NCBI GenBank assembly: GCA_015501595.1
Contig: JADNRX010000175.1
Coordinates: 45,391 to 109,390 of the forward strand
Length of the DNA stretch: 64,000 nt
Direction of reading: 5' to 3'
Source: Hymenopellis radicata
Lineage: Eukaryota > Basidiomycota > Agaricomycetes > Agaricales > Physalacriaceae
The notes under the pieces are model-generated. The model was not told the DNA's origin. It ran no database searches and saw only the letters and a list, made by a program, of their open reading frames with translations. The position numbers were made by a program, and so were the translations under genes. Below are positions 13,040 through 25,996 of this stretch, piece by piece (within the stretch, counting starts at the first letter, position 1; each line of letters begins with the position of its first letter).

Positions 13040-14039
13040 ATGTACCCCAACATGACTCATTCTATGTTGTTTCAATCCGGCGATGATGAGTTCGATTTCG
13101 ACATTCGTCCATCCCCAAACACGTACCCAGGCTCGACAATGTCTACTGAAGGATCGATTTACGCGCATAACGCATCTTCAGAGCAATGGGCTTTTGGTGA
13201 GTCGCCATTGTAACCTACTCTAGGTAGGCGCTGATGCTGTGTCCTCAACAGCTCCAAACTCCACCCCGCCACTCAGCACTATTCCCTCCTCATACCAGCG
13301 TCGCGCGTCTAATGGGATGGAGATGACTCTCCCCTCGGTTCCGTGGCCATCTGGGAGCGGCTACCGGTCTGGTGACTCCTTGGACACCGATTTCCCACTC
13401 TACCCCCGCAGGTACTCGTCCGTGAGGACCAACTCTGCGACTCACTGGACCTCGACGAGTCCCGCTACTGTCAGTCCTTCACAGTGGTCATCCGTGCCCG
13501 ATCAATCATCCTACTGGGATCCTGCTAGCGCGTTCACACTCTCGGACCTGGTGGAAGAATCGAAGCCAGACATTTCCCAGCTGAGCGGCTCGAGAAGCCC
13601 GTCCACGACGTCCGCTTCAGAAACGTCTACTACCTCGCGTACTCCCGCCTCCCCTTCCGCTTCCAGCACCGACGCCCCCAAAAAGTCGTGCTCACACTGT
13701 CACGCTACCTCCACGCCATTGTGGCGCCGGGAACCTGGCACGTTGAAACCTCTATGTAACGCGTGCGGTCTATATCTCCAGCAGCGTAACAAGCTGCGAC
13801 CACAAGAGCTTATCGATGCAGATCAGGATAACGACCAGGATGAGGGCGAGCGTCCTGAGGGAGGGCCGGAATGCAGTCATTGCCACACGCGCAACACCAG
13901 TGTTTGGCGACGGAGCAAGACTGGTGCTCAGCTCTGTAACGCATGTGGTGTTTACGCGCGGCTACGCGGCAGGGATAGGCCATTGAGCTTGAAGAGGAAC
14001 AAAATCAAGCCAAGATCGAAACACGCAGCGAAGCAGTAG
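13040..14039 (+). CDS. Dual GATA-type zinc-finger transcription factor
   Basis: Two exons, 13040-13196 and 13252-14039, are joined over a 55-nt intron (GTGAGT..AACAG, phase 1), giving about 314 residues. The C-terminal third holds two GATA fingers. The first is C-x2-C-x18-C-x2-C (CSHCHATSTPLWRREPG..., ending LCNACGLYLQQRNKLRP). The second is C-x2-C-x17-C-x2-C (CSHCHTRNTSVWRR..., ending LCNACGVYARLRGRDRP). About 35 acidic residues separate them. A basic tail (LKRNKIKPRSKHAAKQ) follows and could be a nuclear signal. The N-terminal 200 residues are Ser/Thr/Pro-rich. Fungal siderophore repressors also have two fingers but with a Cys-rich linker, which is missing here. The target pathway is therefore open. 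Confidence 0.9.
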
Positions 14040-15875
14040 TGTCGCCTCAGACACGAGCATCATGTGGTGAACGGAACGGAAGGAACGCAAAGAACATATC
14101 GTCTACGCTTACTTGGATATTGACCCAAGGACACGGCCGCTCTGAATTATCTATATGCTCCATTAAAGATATTTACTCTATGTTATTCTGTAGACGTGCG
14201 CCAGTAGGACTACGGTGGACTTCATTCCCCGGTGTTTGGGGCCCTCGGTAGCCTTACGACGACGATTACTCTCATACCGCTCATACCAACGCCTACTCGG
14301 CTCTCTGTACAATACATTTCTTCGCTCGTCGATCAAACCCTCTCGTGACTGCACCCCAGCGTCAGGGCATCCAAAGCACTGCCTGTCAGAGTCAAAGGAG
14401 CGCCTTTAGGCTCATCCGCCCGGATAAACTCGTGCTTTCGACACTTGACCTTTACTACCTCACACGATTTCAGCGGGGGCGATGCCTTCTATTTACTCAC
14501 TGCATAATTATGCCTTCGATTTCATCGTGCTCTCTCCATAAGGGTAGATTGTTTAAACCTTCCCTGCTAATCCAGGCACATACGGCGTCGACGGTATAGA
14601 GTCAGACACAGCCTCCTGGCATGATGAAATGATGATGATCGGTTTGATGGGATTTGCACCAGTAATGTGGTTCCGGAGTTTCGGTTATGGGATTGCCTTA
14701 ATAGCTCACCGTCTTATCCTCGTAGTGGTGTATACATCATGACGTGGGGCGGCCACGACGAGGAAGATCAACGTGCGGTGCGCCGTTATTTCACACTAGG
14801 TCAGGGAAACGGAAAACTGGAAACGGCGCTGGTATGATTATCGTAGAATTATGCTTGAATTATGCACGAACTAATACACTTATTGAAGTCCAGATCCAGA
14901 TAAAGACGGAGAAAAGCCTCAATGGTATCCTCTGCTTGTGCGCCACATTTGATGCCGGCGTTCGCATATCAAAATCCAGTGCGCGCTTGTGTCGGTCTAA
15001 GTGTAAATCTCCGATATGGAGGTAAGTAATACTTCCAGACTGATATCACAAACTGACGATTAAAGCCATAGGTGGAGCACTAGAGTAACTGATCAGCCAC
15101 AATCTCGCGAACGCTTACACTGAGACCGACTCTATGTTGTAGGCGGATGTCCGAGGTATAGATAGCGGCGTCATGCAGCGTTGTACTCTCCGGATAAACA
15201 TTCGTTCTTATCCGGAGGATAGACGTGGAAGGAAATAACAACGGATGAGATCAAGAAGGACCGGCGGTACAGTCGCTACTAACGCCACTTCGAATGAGCC
15301 TGTCAGATGCCGAGTTATATTTCCGTTTAGCCGAGATTCTTACCAACTCAACCGTGGTCAGCAAAGAGTAGCGAGAATCCGCTACGTTTTGGTCGGTTGC
15401 CTTTCAATGCGGCTCTCAGGAAAGCACAAGGGTACGCGATGCGTAAGTAAGTATCCGACATGGAGATGTTTTGAAATCTGTGTCTCTTCTGGCTTTTATC
15501 GTCATTCCCTGAATCCTATTCATACAGAGATGAACAGTCCCTCATATTCTGCCCATCGAGCTCCGTAGTGATTCCCGAATCCCACTACGCACCACTTTTC
15601 GTGGTTGCATTGAAGCCAGACGATCTCGGTAGCGGAGCGACGTACATTGAAACGGTAATTTGTAACGAAAGTAGTATTGGACGTGAGCTGAGGGATAGTC
15701 AGGCTCTCCAGACGTCCCCACGGACACCCCCGTATGCAGCGATATGCACGACAGACTCAGTATTACAGTGTTTCATATACATCTAGTTTGGCGCCTACAC
15801 CGTTCTTAGAATCCTGCACATATCTATAACGGAATCATTAGAACGGTAATGAAGTAAACAAAATCCGCGAAGAGC
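14040..15875. other. Intergenic region, no recognised gene (1.8 kb)
   Basis: Short open frames only, none with a known signature. A perfect 10-bp inverted repeat with a 10-base loop (CTCCGGATAA ... TTATCCGGAG) lies at 15188-15217. Its left part holds the 3' flank of the GATA factor. Its right part lies downstream of the leftward membrane-protein gene. Confidence 0.4.
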
Positions 15876-18199
15876 TTACCTTATGCGCGTCATCTCAAAG
15901 CGTGGTGTTCCAGCGGCAATGGTATCTGGGATCCACGAGTCATTCAAGAGTCCAGCTGTTGCCAAAAACCTCGATTCGAGGAGAGGTTCGTCGGGTGTCC
16001 TTCGAGTTGGCCCAAGCAGAATGTAAGTGAAAAGAGAAAGAAGAAGGCTACAGACAAGTGTAACGACAGCCTTCCACACGACAATTTCTAAACGCGCTTC
16101 AATCCGTGCCGTCTTGAACTCCGCGGCATTCAGACGCATGGAATCGTCTAACGTGGTTTTGACGCATTGGGGGTGCGGTGTCCCGAATTCGAATAGGGAG
16201 TCGCAGAGCTGCCACGTGTTCCACAAATAGCTCGCGGTCATGTTTTCTAGTCGACTTTCAAAGACATTCAGCCTTTGATCGTCTCGAACCATCCTCATCA
16301 GGACATCGCCCATCAGTTGCCGGTCCTGCCATGGATGTCCTTGGCTGTCCTCACAAGGTGCGGATACGAACATTTCAAGGAACTCTCGGGCTAAGAAGTC
16401 TGTGTTGTTCGTCGGATTGGAGTCCGTCCATGAGAACTGACTCCATTGATGGGGAGGTGCGGAATGGACGGTGAAATTAGCTTGGGGTTGGCTCGTCTGG
16501 CTGAGAGGAACAGTGGCCTCAGACGTGGTTAGAGTGCATCCAATCGTCTGAAAGTAGGTCTGGACTTCGTGATCAACGACCGCCGGATTATCCTTGAGCA
16601 TACTGCGGCAATCGGCGTCGCTACTTCCATCCTGATGACACCAAGCCCAGTGCTCCAGGCCAATTTCTCCAACCGTCACCGTACTGATGTTGCCGACGAG
16701 ACCCGTCGAGTCGTGCAGGAGCCGCACAGGATCACGGGCTGCAAGCATGAACACAAAATCGCTGGAGACTCCACGTTCGATAGAGTCCCAGCGATCAGCG
16801 AAATTCCAAGACTGGACGTAGAGCTTCATGCTCCCGCTGGGATTCTGGATGTCAGGCTGTTCGATGGCCCAATCGAAGCTCAGAGACAACGGCGGCTTCG
16901 TGCTATTCCCGTAGGAGTACTTCCGTGTCGGTTGAAGAGATCCGCTAAGATTATAGCCGACTGTTTTGTTGATGATATGTTCGACGTAGTAGTTCCAATT
17001 GGAGCCTCCATTGTCCGCTGCCGAGAAAGCCGCATAGTTCGGATCGGGATAGAAGGTAAGTTGCTCAGTGTCTATCAATCCGCACTGAACGTTCATTTTC
17101 GTCGCGTTCACTTCAACTATGGGATCGTTCAGCAATCGGCGAAGAGCGACATGAACAAAGTTAGTACCAGCGTTGAACGTTCCGAATTTCTTTGCATTCC
17201 ACGCTGGCAAGTCGTGCAGTAAGCTGAAGCGTCCAGCGGATGAGTTTAAGTAGAAGAGCAAAGAATGTCAGACGTACTTTCCCAAAAGACCAGGTTGAGT
17301 AGTTCCAGATGCGTAAGTCACCCTCACGTCGTGCCTAGCACTCTGTATAAAAGACATCAGAGGCGCTGCACGAGCCATCACGATGAGACCCTGCTCACCC
17401 GCCACATATCCTGCATTCCATAAAACTCGGAACCAAGTGTTGTGAAATCTTGACATTTGTTGTACTTCTGGTCTCGGTGAGCAAGAGTTGGATACGTGAA
17501 CGGGGTGACATGATTTCGGACGGGTGCCGAGAAATTGTAAACCGAGTCGTAGACATTGATACCTATCGTATCGAATGAGCAAAGATTGAATATTGATTAG
17601 AACCCTGCGTACCTAACACGCTCGAAGAGGAAATTTTTAACACTTCGCCAGCACCAAAGTAGACAGGGATGGCCAATAAGACCATGCGAGATACATCCTT
17701 GAAGCGACGTGGGCTGAAAAGACCGTTAGCGACCGATGATCCAAGACCAGTCCACGCCTGAAGGCGAAAGTCCAGGTCGATGATCGTTTTGGCTAACGGA
17801 TGTGCGTAAGCACGTCGCCAGAAAGTAAAGGAATTTGAACACACGATTCCTAATAGCCGCATCTACAGCTAGGCTGCTCGTTATCAGGTATAGGCCAGAT
17901 ACGCTGCCTGTCCAGAACACTTGTGATACGACGGAGATAGCGCTGGTAACGTAGCTGACCTGGAGCAGTTCTAAGCTGGAAAACAAACACCACCAGAATG
18001 AGGGACGTACATTATCGAGCGGAATCTTTATGTGGTGTTCCAGCCTCAAGAGCGACGCGACGAGGAAGGTGAGGCTGACGAGACACAGTAGACCATGTAG
18101 GAGGTGTGCACCGATAAGCCCCGGGGAGTGACGAAGCGGTGAAGGCTCAAACTCTTCGTATTGGCACTTCTTGAAGTCGGGGGAGGGAGAACCAGTCAA
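15876..18199 (-). CDS. Multi-pass membrane protein with large glycosylated ectodomain
   Basis: A leftward gene with at least four exons. The likely ATG is at 18199 (MTGSPSPDFKKC), followed by a hydrophobic helix (LLHGLLCLVSLTFLVASLL). A short intron near 17945-18010 joins KIPLDN to VSYVTSAISVVSQVFW. The next exons carry W-x-GLGSS and GVLxxxxYF-type membrane segments (about 17600-17830). The last exon (15876-17261) encodes about 450 residues with many N-x-S/T sites and paired cysteines, then one membrane helix (AVVTLVCSLLLSLFTYILL) close to the C-terminus. The same layout recurs in uncharacterised Agaricomycete membrane proteins; no biochemical role is known to me. A surface or secretory-membrane location is inferred. 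Exon edges between 17260 and 17870 are approximate. Confidence 0.6.
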
Positions 18200-19379
18200 G
18201 GTTTCTGTGTCGTTGTACTGTCCGTCTCCCCACTCTCCAACGGAGCTGGTCCGTCTGGACGGCCTGACATTCGTACCGCATGAGCAACTTTACTAGCAGG
18301 AGGAAAGGTGAGGTAGCGTACATCAGTGGCTCAGCCACGAAGCTCATTTCGACGTCGGGTGGGGCGGAGAAAAGACGCACTAGCAGGTGGGGTAAAAGAA
18401 GGGAAGTGGGTGGTTAGTAGACGCTGACTCGTCGACATGGAAGGGCCCTATTTGATGCCTCCATGACTCTCGCGTTTGTCAATCATCAGAGCCATGTGGA
18501 CGACAAGATCACGGTGATGGCGTAGTATCCTGGAGAGGGAACCATGAGAATGCAACTTGTAGGAATCAAAACAGTGACTTTTACCTTGGACACGAAGTCT
18601 TTCCTGCTACATAACGCGAACAGACAGCCAGTTTAAAGGACAATTTATCGACAAATGAGCAGATGGGAGGATGAGACGAAAACGCCGGCCCTATAACCAA
18701 GAAGGCAGTTCCATCGTTTTGTGGGTCCCCGACCTGATGGTCTCACATTTAGCGGCTTCCAATCAGGAATTCTGAAACATATCATTAGGCGCTAGTCTGA
18801 GAGCCAATTGAAAGCACACCGACGAAGGTTGGAACGTTGACGCGAATTTTACGAGATGATATGTCGCAGCATTGTCGCTATCCTATCATGCCGTCAATTT
18901 CTTCGTATCTAAGTCGAGACATCCAAAGTCAAAATAGGGCGCTCAAAGTTAGGGCGCGAGTCGTCAAGGGCATCCAGACTTTTCATGGATGTGATGGTTC
19001 ACAAGAAAGAAAAAAAGAGTCGCGTGACGTCATGCGCAGCGCGATGGACCGTATCCATAGCGCGTTGATAGCGCGTGTACTGATCGACCACCACTACATG
19101 GACCCCAGCTAAGAAGCATTATCAATCCTCGAGTTCGCTCTGTCGATGTGCACATGATATAATAATCTCCCTGAATTGGAACTCGACTTCGAGCAAATCA
19201 TTCAAAACAACGCGCATAACGTGCAATGTGCATCACACAGCAAAAACGGGAAGAAAGTCTACAGTGCATATTGTATCGTGCCAATAGAGTCCCTGAGCCC
19301 ACCAATAAAGAAATAAGAACACCCCTCAAATGACGGGTCCGTGAATAGTAATACTTGATAGACGTTCAACGTCCAAGGT
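18200..19379. other. Intergenic region (1.2 kb)
   Basis: Holds the presumed promoter of the leftward membrane-protein gene and the 5' flank beyond the GH16 stop codon. An open frame at 18147-18380 on the minus strand is probably leader sequence. The plus frame at 18837-19112 has no known signature. Confidence 0.4.
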
Positions 19380-21897
19380 CTAACATTGCTGCCACATCTT
19401 CACAGAGTCACTGGGACAAGGAATATCAGTCTCTACCATCGACGGTGGCGGATAAGACATACATAACAAAAGCCCGATCTTGGGGGTTCTCCGGCCACGA
19501 AGGCAGCCATTTGTCTTTGGCCAAGTAAAAGTCTTTCATAGCCGCTGTCATTAACCGCGTCAGACGAGGGTATCACGAGAAAGGACAAGGAAGAAACGAA
19601 CACTGCGACCCATCCAACCACGGCTTCTCTGTCCCGTCTGGGAACCATCCATTCGTGCCGCCGACGCCAACGTCAAGAATCAGGTAGAATCCTAACGAGA
19701 AGGAAGGATGTCAGTAAAGTGATATGATTACGGAGCTTGAACTTAGACGTCTGGGGAAGCGGGGCATGAAGTGTATGTAGTGGAGCGGGAAGACGAAGGA
19801 GGTGAAGAGGAAGAGAAGACTCACGCTGATCGAACGGCGCCGCTTTCGTTCCGTTGACCCACGGATCCTCGAGCACGATGGATTCGGACCCGTTTAGGAT
19901 GACGGGAGGGAACTCGCCCCGATCCCAGAAACTCTGCTTGATCTTCGTCTCGAACATATGGTGCAAGCGCGTGTCGACATATATACGACTGTTCAACAGA
20001 TGACTATTAGGCCCCAGACCAAAAGACAGTTGGAGAGAGAACGGCGACGTACACGAAATCCTCCGTCCACTCGATCGAGTACGTATGAAACTCGTCATTG
20101 TAGCCGCCACGCCGAAGTTTCCACCAGCCGTACGTTTTTGCAACGGCATTCAGCCAGATCATCGGGCCCCAGTTCAGCGACCCGCGCACGTAGTTTGAAC
20201 CCCTGGAAGCAGAGAATTTCAGTAAGTAAAGTAACGTGAAGAGAGGGCGAGTTAATAGGCTACTTACTGCTTGGGATAGGACGGGCCATTCCCACGCGCC
20301 TCCATGATGTCAATCTCGCCTGAAGAGGCAGTCAGCACTCAAGAAGAGAGATACAGCAATCAAGAAGGACATGAAGCAGGTATATGAAAGTCAAACGAGA
20401 GTGGAAGCGTCACAGGTGAGGTTGAGCTTCCACGATACGAAGCCCTCGGATATAATAGATTGAAAGGATGCCTCTCAAAATGGTACTCACCACTCATAGG
20501 CCAAGATCCGTAAGTGTTGTCGACTGGTAACATCCAGATCGCGGGCCACATCTATGACAAGGTAAGTTTACCTTCAGATCATATGAAGGGGGAGTTGAAA
20601 CGCACCCAGTCGCTAGACGAAATAGACGGACATCAGTCAAAAGGTTAAGAAGACTTGATCGACACGACATACCCAGTTGGCAGTTTTGCCCTGACCTCGA
20701 CCTTGCCATATCGTATACTCGCTGTCTTGCGGGTGCTGAGACGTGCGCTCTGCACGGGATTGATGATGCTGTTCACCGACGAGTTGCTGACGGCGGAGCA
20801 CGCTCTGTAGTAGTCCTTTGCGTCAAATTCAGTATCCGACCCGATGGCGGTGGTATTGAGCGTGAAAGGATCGTGTGTCGAGGACTGCGTATACGATATT
20901 CCGCGCGTGATGTTAAAGGTACAGTCCGTAATGTTGAAAACGTGCCCGTCAAGGATGGCGTCGCTACCGATGCTGTCCTCGGTGAGGGTAGGAAGAATGT
21001 AGAGCGCTCCGTCGTGCACGAACGAGTTGTTGGGCGAGTTGGTGGTCATCTCGAATTCGCCGTTACTAATGAAGAAGCGCTCAGACGGATATTAGCAGCA
21101 TAACAGACGACTTACCCAAACCCGCTCATGTCCACTTCGCGAAAGAATATCCCGTCGTCGCCAAAGACGCCCTCGTCCGTGTCAAAGTTGGCGTCAAGGA
21201 CGGAACATAGGTTACCAGACATCATTGACACGGACTTCCAGTCAAAGTAGCACTTGACCGCGGCAGCAGCAATGCCGAGGAAGGCGAAGGAATACGTGAG
21301 AAGATAGGCAAGGCGGGAGTGCTTGTCCTTCTTCTCCAGCCACGGTTTATGCAGGGTTTCCGCGTCGACAAGCATGGTCGACTTGGGCCGCTCACGCGTG
21401 ACTTTGGTATCCGGTGGCGCATTGTATATGGTCATTGGGCGGGGCGGCGGCGACATGAAAGGCTCGCGCGCCCGAACGGACGACCCACGGCCCGCCGTGG
21501 TCTCAGCTGTGTGAGGACGACTGGCTGTGTACTGAGACGCTCGGCCACTGAGATCGCCAAAGCTAGCAACCGAAGTAATTCCGCTCCGAGGCGTGTTGGG
21601 ATCAGGGAACGGGTAGTGAGAAGTAGCCGGTAAGAATGCCGGAGTCACTAGTGGGGAGTCGGTGGGTGTGCTGAAGCTGCGTACGCTTGCGGGTGGAGAG
21701 AAGGGATTCATGGTAGGCGTGAAGGAGAGCGAGCGTGGCGTAGGCGGAGGAAAGTCGACCGACGTCCGCGACATTCCAGCGCGATGTCCAGGCGTGTGAG
21801 AGACATCAGACTCGGCGTCATAGTCGTTGTAGAACTTGGGCTGCGGGGGAGAGAGGTCCTCGCTGGTAGCGATAGGCGCCGTGGATGAGGACGACAT
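19380..21897 (-). CDS. GH16 beta-glucan synthesis-associated protein (SKN1/KRE6 type)
   Basis: A leftward gene with about nine exons. The start is ATG at 21897. Residues 1-190 are a Ser/Pro-rich cytoplasmic tail, followed by one membrane anchor (LAYLLTYSFAFLGIAAAA), as in type II SKN1/KRE6 proteins. The GH16 domain follows: RYGKVEVRAKLPTG, WPAIWMLP, GEIDIMEARGNGPSYP (holding the E-x-D-x-x-E catalytic pair), RGSLNWGP, EFHTYSIEWTED, PFDQRFYLILDVGVGGTNG, and a C-terminal WPENPQDRAF..DSVKMWQQC. Two introns are exact: 21066-21115 (50 nt) and 19411-19462 (52 nt). The others lie near 20570-20680, 20300-20490, 20200-20270, 19990-20050, 19690-19825 and 19560-19610. KRE6/SKN1 proteins act in the secretory pathway and are needed for beta-1,6-glucan in the wall. 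All key residues look intact. Confidence 0.92.
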
Positions 21898-24800
21898 TTT
21901 CAAGGAGTGTCTATGACCGTAGGAGCAAGAGGTCAAGTCGAGTCCCCGACAGTGGAAATCCTGGGAAGGGTGATTCTCGCTCGGCCTTCGTTTTAAAAGG
22001 TAAGAAAAGGGCGCATTCAGTTATCGCTTCCACGACTTTGCCGAATTGGTGGCAAGTCTCTGGTGTGTGTACCTAAACGCTGTCAACTCCGTGTTGATCT
22101 GTTCCTCGAGGGCCAGATCGCTGTACGTACATGCTATTCTAGTCCGTTTTTGGACATGACCTGCCCATGCGCCGCGTCTTCTTGGTCTTCTGCTCGGTTG
22201 AGCCAGCCACCGAACGCGCAAATAGCGCTGCCCAGCATCGCGAAGAGACAGGATTCGCCAGACAAGGTAGTGCTGCTCTACGAGGGAATCTCCGAGGAAT
22301 CAATGCGCCGGCATCAAGCACATAAGGAGGTACCAACGCCGAAGGCCCTGCATAGAATACGTCGATCAGCATTTAGGATGTAGAGACGATACGGATATAT
22401 CTGCAATTGTTGGCGATGGGGTTAGTGCCGGTCTATCTCAGCGAACCAGCCAGGCGTCGCGTACACAGCCTCCCGCTATAATCGCGCCCCCGATCCTCGC
22501 CTTACGTCTCCTCGTCGTTCAGCGCAGAAGATCTTGGCGAGGGACCAGGACCAGGACCAGGCCCCGGAGGCGTAGCTGGCGTTTACTGGCAATACGCACG
22601 TTCTCACCATGTCCTCCGTCGGACACATGCCCAACAATCAACTCCATCCTATAATGGAATCGCACGGAACATGACCAGCCCCATTTCGCGACAGAATTCC
22701 CATGACTCCACAATCTGTTCTAGACTTTGCTTTCTGCGTCAGTCTTGACGAGCGCAGAGGAGCGCGGAGTTGAGAGAAACGGATTCATCATGATAGATGG
22801 AACGGAGCGGGTAAGCTACCTTGGCACGAGGCGGTGTATTGAATTTTCCCCGGCGCTTTCCGCGCGATTAGGGGCATATTCTCACGATGCGCGAGCACAC
22901 AGTCCTCCTTCGCACAGATCCGCCACAGAACAGGGAAGCAGAGGTGAATCGACGCGGAAGCCGTACCGCTCATCTGGTTTCAGTGATTCGTTAAATTTCT
23001 CCGAGGCGGGCATCATATCACCTTCCTGGACGGGACGGAGAACAGAGCCTGAGAGCTTCTTTTTGCGCCGGTGGTTACTACGAGTTCGTTACGGCCCGGG
23101 ATTAATTTCAACTTGAGGTGGTGCCCGCAGGACGTTTTGGCAGCCAATTCCGACCGCCACACTACGCGATGGAGCGCACGAGAAGATGTTCAAGTTCTTG
23201 CGTGTATGTATGCGCCTAATTTAGACTGGAGACGCTCTGCTCCGAGTTTCATTTTCTATGCGTGGCGTGATAACAGCAGGAACAGCATCTGCTAGTGATG
23301 GTTAGTTCAAATTTTGGGGGGACAGTTTATTAGGTCGTTCGTTCTCAATTGAGATAACGAGGAAGAAGAGCGGTTGTTCAAGTATCTCGGCTCCTTAAGC
23401 ACCCCGACACATGGCGTCGATAGACCGGTGTGGCAAGGATTTCATTATACAGGGGAGTGGGAGACGAGGATAGAACACAGCGATTACGGCTTAACTGAAA
23501 GATAAGGCTGACGCGTCTTGTTCCATGTTCTACTGCTATGAACTTCAAAAACCGTTTAAATCGCTCAGCAACATGAGGCGACGGATATAGACGTTCTTTC
23601 TTGGATTCATCCTATATTCTAGCAACGAACGACTTTGATAACGCTCCTGGAATCACCAAAGCTCTTACAAGAACTTCCAGTCGACCGGAACAGTCCTTTG
23701 ATAGTATCGATACCATCTTTGTTCAACTGTTATCTATTGCCCGGTCCCCAACGAAATAATCTACTCGCGCCCTTGTAACTTGTCCCAAAATGACCTGCAC
23801 TCCATTACGGTTTCTTCTTTCTTGAGATGTATCCCCCGAATCGCACGACACTTCGTGTCACGCAGTCCGCCCACATCGAATGGATCTCTCTCACAGGCTC
23901 GGCGTATCGAAGCTACGCGTCCCATATGCTCTCAGGCTTCGGAATCGCCGTCGGTTATTCCTACAACCGACAAGTCAATCTCGCACATGCGTCGGTCAAA
24001 AGTAAGCTTCGTCGGTGACGCTTGAGACGCGCTGGCTGCCACGTTCCTCGAGTCAAGTTGAGGTGTTGGGAGAAGGAAGCGTAGATGGCGTGCTGCGTCG
24101 TACGCTCACCCTGTCGAGAGCGACACCCGCGTATCTGTGTTCTTTACACGAGGTGTGCGTATCAGAGGAGGTAGATAGAAACGCATCAGAGGAGTGAGAT
24201 GGAAAACGGAACAAGGGAGTTTGGAGATTGATTCCACGTTTCTGCCCTGGTTGAACACCGGTGGAACAATGGCGGGTAGCTAATAATACTTGAAGGTGCG
24301 GAAAGTTGCATTAAATTTACTACTATCCTTTGGAGTTTTTTGATGGTCTAGTAACTGTTGCGCCAGAGCTTTTGATAATGATGAGATACGGGTCGCGAGG
24401 TGAACGTCAACAATAGTAATTCGATTGGCGCCTTTCAGCATCGCATTTATCGTCTTGCCACGACTAGACTAGTAAAATAGCTTGAACACTCTTGGGCGTA
24501 AAATTTGGATCGGTATCTCCGAGTTCTGAGAATATCTGTGCCTGATATAGCCGTAGAATTGAACGAGAGATCGTGTTATCGCCGGTGCTTAGAGTTGAGA
24601 TACTTGCGTATTCAGAAGAGACAATGGATTTCACAGAAACCCAGGAGCGTGTGAATATAGAGGTGAGAGATGGAAGGTATCATTCGCAGCCGAGTTCCGG
24701 GGGAAGTTTGAGGCGAAAGCGTGAAGAGCCAAGGTCACCAGGTTGTGATAAGAACTCCCGCGAAGTCTGGAAAGAGCCACAAACACCGAACTTGGAATAC

Positions 24801-25996
24801 AGTTCGTATAGGCGCTCGCCCTTCATGAGACTAGAACGTTCGTTCAACATCACTTGATAACGTCGTCTCGTACACTGTACAGACTAGAGCCCTCGCGACT
24901 TGCCGTATACCGACCGCGTATACATCATCAACCCCGAGCAGAGTATGAATTACAGCACGTCGATCTCGTACATGTACACACCTGTGGGAACACATTGACG
25001 AGTCCAAGGATATAGGCACCGATTCGACATTGCAGGGCCAGGCAGGTACAGGGACCGTGCAGTACGTTCGAATTCTCTGTTTTGCCGACAGCTTGAACTT
25101 TAGCTGCAGAGGAAGCCAAGGGCGGGGAGCGTGGGCTTGAGTCAGATAGATGATATGATGATGCGAAGGCGTAGGGATGAAGTAAACGTGTTATGTTGTC
25201 CGTGTTCGCCGCAGACTGAGACTAGAACAGAGAGATAAGAGAGAGTGACGAGTGTACTGAATGGGGGCGTGGAGCGCCCAGCAACGTTATTGAGATGATG
25301 ATGCAGCGTGGCAGATGAGCAATTCTAGACGGACATGGTGGCGCGCCGGCTCTGAGGCGGAGACTCGTCGCTAACCACAGACAGTGCGTATCCGTAACGG
25401 ATATGCATCAACACAATCAGATTGTCAAAATGAAGCCTCGATCGTGATCAGACAAATCGCTCGGAGATTCAGGACGCCCAGTCGGATATGGCTAAAGCAA
25501 GTCGTTAATTCCGAGTCGTCTTAATTAAGTGGTATCCGTTACGCCACCGTCAGTGCAGCGCTAGCCAGCTCCACCCAGCTGTCCTTGTTGAAGCGAAGAA
25601 AGCGTCGCAGGAGGGAAGAAGGTGCAGGACAACAAACACATACATACAAAGCCAGATTGGGACCGGGCGAAAAGGTCCGTCCAACATTCAATCAGTCGAA
25701 GACGTCCATCACATCTGCAGATGGGTGGGCTCCGATGACACTGGGCCGGGTGCATGCAGGCAGTCATGGCACGATCGACCGGTGGCAGGCCGGGCACGAA
25801 CCTTTGCACACGCCCGAATGTGGAATCGCCTACGGAAGCTAAACAAGCTTCGCGCGTGCCTTGCGCGGTCTTTTATTTACTTATACCTCTCCTGTCACCC
25901 CGCCTGCTCTCGTCTTCTCACCCGCCCGCCACATACCCTGCTCACCCAGCCAGTCCTTCACGTTCATTACTCCCCCAGCTTTGAACGTTGTTGACC
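21898..25996. other. Divergent intergenic region between GH16 and GT2 genes (4.1 kb)
   Basis: Both flanking genes are transcribed away from this stretch. It holds many short open frames (for example 22727-23116 and 24573-24857), none with a domain signature or plausible intron joins. Small features include a GGACCA/CCAGGA-rich run near 22540-22565 and a TATCCGT-A-ACGGATA inverted repeat near 25388-25402. The last 200 bases before 25997 are pyrimidine-rich and look like a promoter/leader of the GT2 gene. No transposon ends were recognised. Confidence 0.4.

Noticed and set aside
22727..23116. 129-residue open frame in the GH16-GT2 intergenic region
   Set aside because: Composition looks random, there is no domain, and no exon partners were found.
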